A stretch of DNA of 64,000 nucleotides from positions 5,084,001-5,148,000 of the forward strand of contig CM048847.1 in assembly GCA_026545225.1 (NCBI GenBank), read 5' to 3'. The notes beneath the pieces were generated by a model. The model did no database searches and was not told the DNA's origin. It saw nothing but the letters and a program-made list of their open reading frames with translations. Position 1 is the first letter of the stretch, and every line of letters begins with the position of its first letter. This DNA comes from Cornus controversa. Its lineage: Eukaryota > Streptophyta > Magnoliopsida > Cornales > Cornaceae. Positions 50,670 to 62,241 of the stretch are shown here, one piece after another. A program made the translations under genes and the position numbers.

Positions 50670-51632
50670 TGTCACGCCCCGATTCCCGAGGCCCGGAAAC
50701 TGAGGTGTGAACCCCGTGAGATCACCCTCACGCTCTAACCACCACCTGATCATACAACCTCAATTTTCTATCATTTTTACGAAAATTGGGCATGACCCAT
50801 TCTAAATAATCAGCTCCTGGCATGATATACCTGCTTTACAATTTATATGGACACTTCTAGGCACGTGTCCCCCCAGCATTTATATCTAAACAATAAAAAT
50901 GGACACTTCTGGGCCCGTGTCCCCCCAATATTTCTACAACATGCATAAAACAATCATAAATATACATGCCTCAGTCCTTGAATGTCCGTATTAAATACAT
51001 ACATCACATGAATATAATACAATTGAAGGAACTGAATCTACATACTCGCTTTATACATTTAATCCAAATGTAAAGCGTCTATCTATCCACTATCCTGGAC
51101 ATGCATTAGATTCTAATGAATCTACTTACTACCTCTGCAACTGGGACTACCGATCCCCCCTAACTGACTTCGAAATCAGCAATACCTGCAAAACTTGGGA
51201 GGGGGTGAGCTCAAAGGCCCAACAAGGTATGTAGAACCATACTATCACCGCTGCAGCAGGTCGATCCTCACATATTCCCAAAAATATACATATGCACTTA
51301 AATATATCACAATATTTAAGACCATGCCCCACCTAGCATGCATGAACCAATGATGTATGTGGCTACTCTAGCACATATAAACATACAAAATCCACAACAC
51401 ATGATTTTAGAAATCATTTTCAACATGCTTGAAAGCAGTAAACATCAGGCATCAATATGTATATAGAACATATATATATATATCAACCCATTTACATAAA
51501 CGATGTAAATCAACTACCACATCTCCTACTCGTCAAGTAGCACATCTCAAATGCAATAAGGATGCATTTAAACCATATAACATGCTCAAAAGTAATAGAT
51601 ATCCAACATATATCATGTTCTGTCACACAACG
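50670..51632 (-). mobile_element. Family A LTR, first 963 bp, split by family B
   Basis: It starts TGTCACGCCCCG at 50670 inside a c monomer (tttta before it is the expected left target duplication, 50665-50669). It follows the solo LTR 35711-36665 and the 5' LTR 8205-9165 closely, up to ctgtcacacaacg. At 51633 a family B LTR begins; the interrupted site corresponds to acaacgcatatata in the other copies. The remaining part lies beyond the B array, outside the window. Confidence 0.9.
51628..51632. repeat. Presumed target-site duplication CAACG (left)
   Basis: The five bases before the B LTR belong to the host A LTR. The partner copy would be at the far end of the B array, outside the window, so this is unverified. 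Confidence 0.5.
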
Positions 51633-54449
51633 TGTCACGCCCCGGTTTCCGACACCCGGTTAGGAGCGAAGGGAACGGGGGTGAATCCGTAATTTCACCT
51701 CAAGTCCTCACAACTTAATCTCATTATAATCATATCTATTTCAGAAGCATTCTATATGCACACCCTTCAAGTGGCATTAGATCATCAAAGGCCCTTGCAC
51801 ATGATTTTCACCTTTGGTTCTATACATATAAACCACTAAGTTCCGGACCTCAACTTTTTACACATATGGAATTTGATTATGAAACCTATACCATTGGATA
51901 GAGCTTTCAAAAATACTTAAGTTCAAAAAAAACTACACTCAATTCCGATTTAAAACGAAGAAATTACATCGGAACGAAGTTTGGACAAATTTTGAACCTT
52001 GCTGTGAATAGTAATTTCGATCAATCGAAATTGGATTTCGATCAATCGAAATCCATCTCGATTAATCGAGATTTTGACCCCATCAATCGAAGGAAACAGC
52101 CTCTCGGTACTTTGGACCTGCAATATTTCGATTGATCGAAGTTGGGACTTCGATTGATCGAAATAAAGCTTAAAAATCCATAAAAACTCGCAACCATTTC
52201 GATTAATCGAAATGTACTGCCCAGTTTCTCCCAAACACCTATATAAGATCAATTTGAACCCAAATCTCAACCAAACCACCTTAGATCATTCATAACTCAT
52301 ATAAATCATCTACCATTGGTATAATATCATACTCACACATCAACCTACACATTTGAATCTCAAATCTTGTATAATCATAGAAAATTCATCCAAAGTTCAC
52401 AATGCACATAAAATTCAAGTGAACCAAACCATCCTCATTTTTCCAAAGGTGATCTTCATTAACCCAACCATACAATCTAACTTATACATTGAGATCCTAC
52501 AACTATGATTCCAACATAAATCCACAACTCTAAACATTCATATCCACGAAATTAAAATACAAGAGACAAAAGAAGGCATTCATCCATTTAAATTCCAAAT
52601 CCATACATAATCCATGGAACCATACACATAAGAATTCAAATGGCCCTTTTTGCATACATTTTACAAGTCTCAAATGAAGGAAGCCATTATACATACATTT
52701 CTCAAACATCACTTTCCTACAAGTGTGGCACTTACATTTGGATTTCACATATATAAGAAGGTACAAATGTAAAGGCAACACCACAACCATTGTCTACATG
52801 CCACAAGCCGGCATGGACATTTATCTTCATCTCAAAAGAGCAAAAGTCCAAAAATAAGCTCAACATATCCATAGAGCTAATCATGCTTCGTCTTCCATTG
52901 GCGCCTTATCTGAAAATGTTTATATAAATATGGGGTGAGCAACACTGCGGCTCAGTAGGAATGATCCACCCAACCCCACTCTAACTCAGGCGGCCATGCA
53001 TGGATGCATATGAAATCCCTACATGTCTACATGACAAGTATACATGCTTTTAACCCATAAACAAACACGTTTTTCAAATCATGCGTGATGCTTCACATCT
53101 CAATGCATTAACATATACATACATATATATATATCCAATTGAGCAAGCCACAATATATATATATATATATATATAACTCACGCCACATAAATCCGGAAAT
53201 CACTTCAATGGGGACTAGCTTATCACTCCATCCATAGTAAGGGTCTCTTCGGCACCCAAACTCTGCTTGTGCTTTATCGGGTTACTAATCCAAAGGGAGC
53301 ACCTCCTCTTGGCCAAGTTTTGGGTCTTTCACCCTAGGGACCATTCCCTCACCTTAATTCTCAATGTTGTCACGCCCCAAAAACTCGCTTTTCACATAGT
53401 GCACATAATCACATCAATGCACTTATTCCACACCATGAATGCATTTTCTTTTGTCAAATCAATGCATTTTCCTTTCCCTCAAGATTGTCACAATGCCATC
53501 ACACTCATATCATGAAAATCACCATGCTTATGCATTTAACAAGGAAAATCATATCTTTCATGCACAAGTCTATAAAAATTCACATTTTTCATGCTTTCAC
53601 CAAATGATCACATTTTCCATTAAGAACATTCATAGTCTCACTTGCACATACACAACATACATAAGTTCTAACCAACATGCTAGACATTTATACATGCATA
53701 ATCACATTAGTATACATATATACACATATACATAACCCTAAACTCAAGAAATCCCAATCTATCTTTCATGTCACAAGTATGTGACCTATAGAATCAAAGT
53801 AAAGATGAGTCTAGCACCCCTACCTCAAATTCCCAAGCTTTGAATCCAACTTTGAGAAATCCCAGCTTTCTCAACTTCACAAAACGGAGACTTTGATCGG
53901 TTCAAACCGATGCCCTTGATGTCCCCTACACACTTTCCTTCTTCAAGATCTTCCAAATCACACCTTAAGGCCTTCAAACTCTAGAGAGAAGGGAGAGAGA
54001 TGAAGTGGGATACGTAGAGAGAGAGAGGGATCTGTAAAATGAAATGTCTCAGACCCTTTTTGATATTTATCTCAACCCTAGGGGCGCGAAATGACCATTT
54101 TACCCCTAGCCACTTAATGTACCTTCCCGAGCTCGGAATTAATTCCCGAAAACTCCGTTGGACTCGAAATCACTTCCTTAACATTCTAAATATTTCGTTT
54201 AGTCCATAGTCAAAAATAAAATTTCTCAGAATTTTCCCAAAATTCCCGGACCCACTTAACCTAATCCCGGGCCCCCGTTGACCAAAAAGTCAAACTTTTC
54301 CAAAAGTCGCCAAAACTTCCCAAAACCATATTCCAACCTTCTAAACATGTTTCCCGCATCCAAAACAAGTTAAATATCATTTAAAATGCATTTAAAGCAA
54401 TAAATGACAAAAATTGAAAAACCGGCCAAAATTGGGCACGGTCTCTACA
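51633..54449 (-). mobile_element. 3' LTR of family B element
   Basis: A 2817-bp LTR in minus orientation (element sense TGTAGAGACCGTG ... GGGGCGTGACA). It is followed at 54450 by a PPT and the gag-pol region, so it is the 3' LTR. It differs from the LTR at 59379-62195 at five places by direct comparison (the TG/TA at the end, 51731, 51865, 52769, 52826). It contains the palindrome cluster (52014-52213), an internal tgtcacgcccc (53368-53378), and a CT-rich leader with TATA-like motif near 53985-54070. Minor open frames are unsupported. Confidence 0.95.
52014..52213. repeat. Palindrome cluster TTTCGATYRATCGAAA in LTR
   Basis: Six palindromes lie at 52014-52031, 52035-52052, 52056-52071, 52125-52141, 52148-52164 and 52196-52213, plus a half-site near 52083. 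Cores are TCGATCAATCGA, TCGATTAATCGA or TCGATTGATCGA. The cluster sits in the part of the LTR towards its 3' end (sense). It is identical in the second LTR (59760-59959). Confidence 0.9.
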
Positions 54450-54462
54450 ACCTCCCAACCTT
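54450..54462 (-). other. Polypurine tract of family B
   Basis: On the minus strand this is AAGGTTGGGAGGT directly before the LTR start TGTAGAGACC; it is the primer site for plus-strand synthesis. The integrase frame ends 34 bases upstream (element sense). The second array unit has the identical tract at 62196-62208. Confidence 0.85.
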
Positions 54463-54495
54463 ATAAGAATTCCGTCCTCGAAATTAGAATGTACC

Positions 54496-55896
54496 TCAAG
54501 TGGTGAACAACTCGGGATACTTTGAGCGGACTTCTTGTTCTCGCTCCCAAGTAGCGTCCTCCACCCCATGATGCCTCCAAAGCACTTTAACCAATGGAAT
54601 GGTTTTGCCCCGAAGCACTTGTTCTCTAGTGTCCAAAATCAGAATCGGCCTATCCTCGTATGACACATCCTCCTCCACCTCAAGGTCTGCCCAATCAAGC
54701 ACATGTGAAGGGTCCGGTTCATACTTCCTCAACATAGACACATGGAAAGTGTTGTGCACACTTGACAATTGCGGTGGCAATGCCAAGCGATAAGCAACCT
54801 CTCCCACCCGATCCAAAATCTCAAATGGCCCGATAAATCGTGGTGCAAGCTTGCCACTACGACCGAACCTCATCAAACCTTTCCGTGGCGAGACCTTCAA
54901 AAAGACATGATCTCCCACCTCAAATGCTAGTGGTCGCCGTCTCCTATCGGCGTAGCTTTTCTGACGACTCTGAGCCGTAAGCAATCTCTGCCGAATTACC
55001 TTGATCTTCTCCGTAGTTTCCCAAACTAAATCTGGTCCCAAAGAAACTGTCTCCCCTACATCAGTCCAACAGATAGGTGACCTACACGGTCTACCATACA
55101 AAGCCTCAAATGGAGCCATTTCAATGCTAGCCTGATAGCTATTATTGTATGCAAACTCCACCAAAGGAAGGTGATCCTCCCAACTACCCCGAAGGTCAAG
55201 TACACACGCCTGCAACATATCCTCCAAAATCTGTATAGTACGCTCGGACTGACCATCCGTCTGGGGATGAAAAGTTGTGCTAAAGTGAAGGTCCGTATCA
55301 AGCGCTGCTTGGAAACTCTGCCAAAACCGAGATGTAAATCGCGGGTCTCTATCTGAAACAATAGAAACTGGCACGCCATGAAGCCTAAGGATCTGCTCAA
55401 TATACAATCTACTGAGAGTATCCACATCATCTGTCACTCTAATGGGAATAAAGTGAGCTACCTTCGTCAATCTGTCAACGACCACCCAAACTGCGTCGTG
55501 ACCCTTCCTCGACCTTGGAAGCCCCGTCATAAAATCCATAGTGACATGCTCCCATTTCCACATAGCCACAGGCAATGGCTGCAACAACCCCGCTGGTCTC
55601 TGATGCTCGGCCTTCACTTGTTGACAAGTGAGGCACCTCGCCACAAACTGAGCTACATCCTTTTTCATACCCTTCCACCAATACTGTCGTCGTAGGTTAT
55701 GATACATCTTGGTACCACCCGGATGTACTGCTAGTCTCGAGTTGTGAAACTCCCTCAGAATCTCATCTCGATAAGCTAAAGGAACAAACATCTTCCCTTT
55801 GAATCTCATGCTCTCATCTGAATGAACTGTCCATCCTTCCACCACTTCACCACCCGAAATCCGTATGCGAATAGTCTCAACCTCACTATCCTTCCT
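54496..55896 (-). pseudogene. Integrase with C-terminal chromodomain (B, unit 1)
   Basis: Open for 449 residues from a valine codon at 55845, and open upstream to the stop at 55897. Numbering from 55845, it has an HHCC zinc-binding domain (H41, H49, C71, C74), a catalytic core with D104 (VTMDFM), D165 (VSDRDPRF) and E201 (GQSERT) in D,D-35-E spacing, a GPF-type motif (about 336-348, RFIGPFEILD), and a chromodomain at about 397-447 (VKVLWRHHG, ATWE). Integrase joins element cDNA to the host chromosome, and the chromodomain of chromoviruses is thought to steer insertion to heterochromatin, which fits the surroundings. The frame ends 34 bases before the PPT. All catalytic residues are present; the piece is a pseudogene only because a stop separates it from the rest of pol. 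Confidence 0.92.
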
Positions 55897-56508
55897 CTAC
55901 TCTTCAATCACTCTACTCACAAGAGTTGGTTGAGCGATAAGAGTAAATAACATTGTCGGTCCATCATCCTCACTGAAATGCAATCCTATTTCTGAGATAT
56001 CTTCCATCATCTTCCACTCCCGTATGGCTAAGCTCGCTAAGCTACCATGTGACTTCCTACTCAGTGCATCCGCCACTACATTGGCCTTTCCCGGATGATA
56101 TTGTAAGTCAAAGTCATAGTCCTCCATATACTCCATCCACCTCCGTTGCCTCATATTCAAATCCTTTTGTGAGAAAAGGTATTTGAGACTTTTGTGATCC
56201 GAAAACACTTCAAACTTCTCACCATACAAATAATGTCTCCACACCTTAAGTGCAAAGATCACGGCTGCCAATTCCAAGTCGTGTGTCGGGTAATTTTGTT
56301 CGTGCGTCTTCAACTGCCTTGAACCATACGCCACTACTTGTTCGGTTTGCATTAGCACACATCCCAAACCAAGTCGTGAAGCGTCACAATAAATTGTATA
56401 CCCCAACCCACGTTCTGGAATGATCAAAATTGGAGCCGAAGTCAACCGGCTCTTCAATTCCATGAATGCATGCTCGCAAGCATCATCCCATACAAACTTC
56501 ACTCCTTT
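55897..56508 (-). pseudogene. RNase H domain (B, unit 1)
   Basis: About 203 residues between stops. It has the Ty3-type RNase H signature: an aspartate in IYCDAS, a glutamate in HDLELAAV, an aspartate in FSDHKSL and the final DALSRK, preceded by the [11 protein letters not shown] start typical of the domain after RT. It degrades RNA in RNA:DNA hybrids during reverse transcription. It is separated from RT by a TGA at 56509 and from integrase by a TAG at 55897. There is no start codon of its own. Confidence 0.9.
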
Positions 56509-57264
56509 TCAGGTAAGCTTTGTCATAGGTGCAGCTAGCCTCGAAAAGTCCTTCACAAACCTCCGATAATACCCGGCCAATCCCAAGAAACTACGTATCT
56601 CAAACACGCTCTTAGGTCTTTCCCAACTCATCACCGCTTCTATCTTGGATGGATCTACGGAAACCCCTCCTTTAGACACAACATGCCCAAGGAATTTCAC
56701 TTCCGCTAGCCAAAATTCACATTTTTCATATTTGGCATATAATTGATGTTCTCTTAGAAGCTGCAACACAATCCTCAAGTGACCCTCGTGCTCCTCTTCC
56801 GAAGACGAGTACACTAGGATGTCATCGACAAATACAACCACAAACTTGTCCAAGTAGGCATTGAACACTCTATGCATTAGGTCCATGAATGCTGCCGGTG
56901 CATTCGTCAAACCAAATGGCATCACCAAAAATTCATAATGCCCGTATCGAGTGCGAAAAGTGGTTTTCGGAATGTCCGCCTCTCTAATCCCCAACTGATA
57001 GTAGCCCGATCTCAAGTCTATCTTTGAGAAACACCTCGAACCCTTAAGTTGATCGAACAAGTCATCTATCCTTGGCAAGGGATATTTATTTTTGATCGTT
57101 GCCCGATTCAACTTCCTATAGTCAATGCAAAGCCGCAAAGACCCGTCCTTCTTCTTAGCAAAAAGAACCGGAGCTCCCCAAGGCGATGTACTAGGGCGTA
57201 CAAATCCCTTGTCTAGTAGCTCTTGTAATTGGTCCTTCAACTCTTTCAACTCAGCCGGTGCCAT
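56509..57264 (-). pseudogene. Reverse transcriptase domain (B, unit 1)
   Basis: 251 residues from the ATG just after the TGA at 57265. It contains the RT core: [13 protein letters not shown] (about 41-53), [12 protein letters not shown] (79-90, first catalytic Asp), [12 protein letters not shown] (112-123), the catalytic box VFVDDILVY (144-152; FVDD as is common in this superfamily) and FLGHVVS, then the [11 protein letters not shown] thumb-RNase H connection near the end. The methionine is the internal residue of the MAPAEL motif that normally follows the protease without a break, so it is not evidence of a separate gene. Confidence 0.93.
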
Positions 57265-58035
57265 TCAGTACGGTGCCATAGAAATGGGCGCGGTACCTGG
57301 AGCAAGATCTATCACAAACTCCACTTCTCGTTTCAGAGGCAACTGTGTCAATTCCCCAGGAAATACGTCCATAAACTCACACACTACACGAGGAAGCTCT
57401 CCAAGTGTCTCATCATCACCATCAACTAGTAGGCTCGCTAAGAAATGCCCAATCCCTCTCTGATCACTCAAACCATGCAAAGATGACAAGTAGAAGTCAT
57501 CCCACTCCCCCACAAAACATATACTAACACCAGAGGGTGTACACAAGGTCACTCTTCCCCGATGACAATCAATATTAGCTCTGTAGGTCGATAGCCAATC
57601 CATACCCAAGATTACATCAAAGCTAGACATCTCAAGAAGAATGAAATCAAACACTAGTCGATGTCCCGAAATCTCGATCTCACAAGATCGGCACACATCA
57701 CTCAAAACCACTCTACCACCAACTGGCGTATCAATGGATAAAACCGAGTCCAAAAATGACACCTCCAACCCCAAAGTACAAGCAAATGCATATGATATGA
57801 ATGAATGTGATGCACCTGAATCTACTAAAACCCTAGCCCACGAGCTAGATACAAGAAATATACCTCGGACCACTGACGGTCCCGCCGAGGTCTCTGCCTG
57901 AACAAGAGTAAAAGCACGGCCTTGTGATCTCTGGCCCTGCTGTCCCGGACCCTGATATCCCGACTGCTGACTGGGAGCACTAGACGTGGTTCCTCTAGCA
58001 GGTGCCCGTGAACTCTGAACTGAAGGCGCTGTCTG
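57265..58035 (-). pseudogene. Gag-pol linker and aspartic protease (B, unit 1)
   Basis: Open from the TAG at 58036 to the TGA at 57265. The first ~50 residues are a Gln/Ser/Pro-rich linker. The retropepsin-like domain follows, with active-site triad DSG in VLVDSGASHSF, the FDVILGMDWL motif about 75 residues later, and the downstream segment leading into RT. It processes the Gag-Pol polyprotein. No initiator is apparent; expression would need the upstream gag ATG, which the TAG blocks. Confidence 0.88.
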
Positions 58036-59094
58036 CTATGGCGGTAATGCCCTAAAACCTGTCTGTGAAGTCATAGGCTGCATAGGACGCTGTTGTGAAC
58101 CAGTACCACCCTGCACACTCTTCTTCTGTGGGCAATTCCAACTAATATGCCCCATTTGATGACAATGGTAGCACTTTTTATCTGCCACTAACGGAACTTG
58201 CCCTTGAGTACACTCGGCCATTCTGTGTCCCGGTTTTTGGCAATTGAAACAGACTATCCTTGATCGGAAAGGTCCAGAAGGTATAGCCACAGAACTCACT
58301 GATTGAGTTGGTTGCCTTTGTGAGGATGACGCACCAATCCTCATCTTCTTTCTAGCACGATTATCCGTAAGGGATCCCGTGCCTCTTGCTTGATTCTGTG
58401 CTTCTCTTATTCTTTGGTTATCATTGCTAAACTCTTCAGAAATCAATGCTCTCTCCACTACTGCTGCATAGTTGGTCAAGCCTAAAATCCCAACCTTGTC
58501 CCGTATGTAGGTTCGGAGACCTCTTATGAATTGCTTAATTTTAAGCTCTTCCATTGGGATCATCTCCTTTGCAAACCTAGCCAAGGAGGTAAACTTTGTT
58601 TCGTACTCCATCACCATCATTGTCCCTTGGACAAGGTTAAAGAATTCTCTCCTCATACTGTCTTTCATTGTCACTGGAAAGTACTTCTCGAAGAAAAGCA
58701 CTTGGAATGTATCCCATTCCATTATCTCCAAATCATGGTAATCTCCCAAGAACTTCCACCAACGTTTGGCGTCATCCTTGAGGTAATGAGTGGCTACCTT
58801 AACTTTCAAGTCCTCCTCAATTTCAAGTACATTAAGGAGTGTAACCATCTCATCCAACCAGCTTTCAGCTACCATTGGATCGGATCCCCCAGAATAGGTT
58901 GGCGGATTGTGCTTCTTGGTATGCCCCAATGCTGTTATCATTCGGCTAGGAGGAGCTGCTCTCGGTGGAGCTTGTGTCTCCTCTTGAGTTTCCCTTGCAA
59001 TTTGCCGCATGGTAGCAACCATGTCGCGCATAAATTGCTCTCCTCCAATAGGGACCACTTCCGGTGTCCTCTCACGAGCTCTTCTTGGTGGCAT
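58036..59094 (-). CDS. gag: Gag (B, unit 1), truncated by TAG
   Basis: 352 codons from the ATG at 59094, starting MPPRRARERTPE. It has a retrotransposon gag (capsid-like) region from about 70 to 215 (WLDEM, YLKDDAKRWW, FFEKYFP, EFFNLVQG, YETKFTSLARF), a basic linker, and two CCHC zinc knuckles near 283-296 (CFNCQKPGHRMAEC) and 308-321 (CYHCHQMGHISWNC), both C-x2-C-x4-H-x4-C. It forms the particle and binds element RNA. The start is supported by position just inside the leader and by the family's basic N-terminus. It ends early at a TAG that separates it from the in-frame protease; it may still be an expressible Gag. Confidence 0.88.
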   Translation of the reverse strand: MPPRRARERTPEVVPIGGEQFMRDMVATMRQIARETQEETQAPPRAAPPSRMITALGHTKKHNPPTYSGGSDPMVAESWLDEMVTLLNVLEIEEDLKVKVATHYLKDDAKRWWKFLGDYHDLEIMEWDTFQVLFFEKYFPVTMKDSMRREFFNLVQGTMMVMEYETKFTSLARFAKEMIPMEELKIKQFIRGLRTYIRDKVGILGLTNYAAVVERALISEEFSNDNQRIREAQNQARGTGSLTDNRARKKMRIGASSSQRQPTQSVSSVAIPSGPFRSRIVCFNCQKPGHRMAECTQGQVPLVADKKCYHCHQMGHISWNCPQKKSVQGGTGSQQRPMQPMTSQTGFRALPP

Positions 59095-59378
59095 CCTTCT
59101 ATATAGATGATAAGAATATATTTAGAATTTGTGCACGAATCTATGGGACCAATTCACATCATGCATACTGAACATGCTAAGGCACTTCACAATTAGCATG
59201 TTATGTAAACAATTCAGCACACAAAAGTTTTCAAGTAATATGCACTTAATCCCTAACTTATACTTATAACCTCAATTCACCATTTTAGAAGTCATCAAGT
59301 CCTTTCAATCCAAAATGTGGCCTAACCATTTCCCATCGTCCGTAGGTATTCAAACCCGGTTAAGCTCTGATACCAAGT
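59095..59378 (-). other. 5' leader of family B element
   Basis: 284 bases between the LTR and gag in element sense, with the PBS at its start. No gene is seen. A weak taggtattcaaaccc hairpin next to the PBS (59343-59357) matches the hairpin type that is multiplied in family A. Confidence 0.8.
59364..59375 (-). other. Primer-binding site of family B (tRNA-iMet)
   Basis: On the minus strand TGGTATCAGAGC, three bases (act) from the LTR end TGATA. It is complementary to the 3' end of initiator-methionine tRNA, and confirms orientation and that 59379-62195 acts as the 5' LTR of unit 1. Confidence 0.93.
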
Positions 59379-62195
59379 TATCACGCCCCGGTTTCCGACA
59401 CCCGGTTAGGAGCGAAGGGAACGGGGGTGAATCCGTAATTTCACCTCAAGTCCTCACAACTTAATCTCATTATAATGATATCTATTTCAGAAGCATTCTA
59501 TATGCACACCCTTCAAGTGGCATTAGATCATCAAAGGCCCTTGCACATGATTTTCACCTTTGGTTCTATACATATAAACCACTAAGTTCCGGACCTCAAC
59601 TTTTTACACAGATGGAATTTGATTATGAAACCTATACCATTGGATAGAGCTTTCAAAAATACTTAAGTTCAAAAAAAACTACACTCAATTCCGATTTAAA
59701 ACGAAGAAATTACATCGGAACGAAGTTTGGACAAATTTTGAACCTTGCTGTGAATAGTAATTTCGATCAATCGAAATTGGATTTCGATCAATCGAAATCC
59801 ATCTCGATTAATCGAGATTTTGACCCCATCAATCGAAGGAAACAGCCTCTCGGTACTTTGGACCTGCAATATTTCGATTGATCGAAGTTGGGACTTCGAT
59901 TGATCGAAATAAAGCTTAAAAATCCATAAAAACTCGCAACCATTTCGATTAATCGAAATGTACTGCCCAGTTTCTCCCAAACACCTATATAAGATCAATT
60001 TGAACCCAAATCTCAACCAAACCACCTTAGATCATTCATAACTCATATAAATCATCTACCATTGGTATAATATCATACTCACACATCAACCTACACATTT
60101 GAATCTCAAATCTTGTATAATCATAGAAAATTCATCCAAAGTTCACAATGCACATAAAATTCAAGTGAACCAAACCATCCTCATTTTTCCAAAGGTGATC
60201 TTCATTAACCCAACCATACAATCTAACTTATACATTGAGATCCTACAACTATGATTCCAACATAAATCCACAACTCTAAACATTCATATCCACGAAATTA
60301 AAATACAAGAGACAAAAGAAGGCATTCATCCATTTAAATTCCAAATCCATACATAATCCATGGAACCATACACATAAGAATTCAAATGGCCCTTTTTGCA
60401 TACATTTTACAAGTCTCAAATGAAGGAAGCCATTATACATACATTTCTCAAACATCACTTTCCTACAAGTGTGGCACTTACATTTGGATTTCACATATAT
60501 AAGAAGGTACAAATATAAAGGCAACACCACAACCATTGTCTACATGCCACAAGCCGGCATGGACATTTATCTACATCTCAAAAGAGCAAAAGTCCAAAAA
60601 TAAGCTCAACATATCCATAGAGCTAATCATGCTTCGTCTTCCATTGGCGCCTTATCTGAAAATGTTTATATAAATATGGGGTGAGCAACACTGCGGCTCA
60701 GTAGGAATGATCCACCCAACCCCACTCTAACTCAGGCGGCCATGCATGGATGCATATGAAATCCCTACATGTCTACATGACAAGTATACATGCTTTTAAC
60801 CCATAAACAAACACGTTTTTCAAATCATGCGTGATGCTTCACATCTCAATGCATTAACATATACATACATATATATATATCCAATTGAGCAAGCCACAAT
60901 ATATATATATATATATATATAACTCACGCCACATAAATCCGGAAATCACTTCAATGGGGACTAGCTTATCACTCCATCCATAGTAAGGGTCTCTTCGGCA
61001 CCCAAACTCTGCTTGTGCTTTATCGGGTTACTAATCCAAAGGGAGCACCTCCTCTTGGCCAAGTTTTGGGTCTTTCACCCTAGGGACCATTCCCTCACCT
61101 TAATTCTCAATGTTGTCACGCCCCAAAAACTCGCTTTTCACATAGTGCACATAATCACATCAATGCACTTATTCCACACCATGAATGCATTTTCTTTTGT
61201 CAAATCAATGCATTTTCCTTTCCCTCAAGATTGTCACAATGCCATCACACTCATATCATGAAAATCACCATGCTTATGCATTTAACAAGGAAAATCATAT
61301 CTTTCATGCACAAGTCTATAAAAATTCACATTTTTCATGCTTTCACCAAATGATCACATTTTCCATTAAGAACATTCATAGTCTCACTTGCACATACACA
61401 ACATACATAAGTTCTAACCAACATGCTAGACATTTATACATGCATAATCACATTAGTATACATATATACACATATACATAACCCTAAACTCAAGAAATCC
61501 CAATCTATCTTTCATGTCACAAGTATGTGACCTATAGAATCAAAGTAAAGATGAGTCTAGCACCCCTACCTCAAATTCCCAAGCTTTGAATCCAACTTTG
61601 AGAAATCCCAGCTTTCTCAACTTCACAAAACGGAGACTTTGATCGGTTCAAACCGATGCCCTTGATGTCCCCTACACACTTTCCTTCTTCAAGATCTTCC
61701 AAATCACACCTTAAGGCCTTCAAACTCTAGAGAGAAGGGAGAGAGATGAAGTGGGATACGTAGAGAGAGAGAGGGATCTGTAAAATGAAATGTCTCAGAC
61801 CCTTTTTGATATTTATCTCAACCCTAGGGGCGCGAAATGACCATTTTACCCCTAGCCACTTAATGTACCTTCCCGAGCTCGGAATTAATTCCCGAAAACT
61901 CCGTTGGACTCGAAATCACTTCCTTAACATTCTAAATATTTCGTTTAGTCCATAGTCAAAAATAAAATTTCTCAGAATTTTCCCAAAATTCCCGGACCCA
62001 CTTAACCTAATCCCGGGCCCCCGTTGACCAAAAAGTCAAACTTTTCCAAAAGTCGCCAAAACTTCCCAAAACCATATTCCAACCTTCTAAACATGTTTCC
62101 CGCATCCAAAACAAGTTAAATATCATTTAAAATGCATTTAAAGCAATAAATGACAAAAATTGAAAAACCGGCCAAAATTGGGCACGGTCTCTACA
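59379..62195 (-). mobile_element. Shared LTR: 5' LTR of unit 1, 3' LTR of unit 2
   Basis: 2817 bp, exactly 7746 bp from 51633-54449 with five mismatches seen. A PBS and leader flank it on the left (unit 1), and a PPT plus integrase end on the right (unit 2). One LTR therefore serves two internal regions. Its left terminus is tatcacg, where the outer LTR has tgtcacg. Confidence 0.93.
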
Positions 62196-62241
62196 ACCTC
62201 CCAACCTTATAAGAATTCCGTCCTCGAAATTAGAATGTACC

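Larger units (their letters stand above)
54496..59094 (-). pseudogene. Family B gag-pol, single frame with four stops
   Basis: From the ATG at 59094 to the TGA at 54496 all domains lie in one reading frame: gag with two zinc knuckles, protease, reverse transcriptase, RNase H, integrase, chromodomain (1533 codons with the final stop, a normal size for this clade). No frameshift is seen. Four in-frame stops interrupt it: TAG at 58036-58038, TGA at 57265-57267, TGA at 56509-56511 and TAG at 55897-55899. They fall between or at the edges of domains, and every domain is otherwise well kept. Each is one C-to-T change from a Gln or Arg codon. The order PR-RT-RH-IN with a chromodomain defines a Ty3/gypsy chromovirus; the tail motif (VKVLWRHHG...W..E) suggests the Tekay/Del group. 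The domain pieces are listed separately. Confidence 0.9.

Noticed and set aside
56509-57264. Separate RT gene starting at the ATG 57264
   Set aside because: The methionine is internal to a conserved motif and the frame continues from the protease across a TGA. It is one broken polyprotein, not a separate gene.
58526-59106. Plus-strand frames antisense to gag and pol (e.g. 58531-59106, 55378-55695)
   Set aside because: Shadows of the minus-strand coding frame with no recognisable domains.
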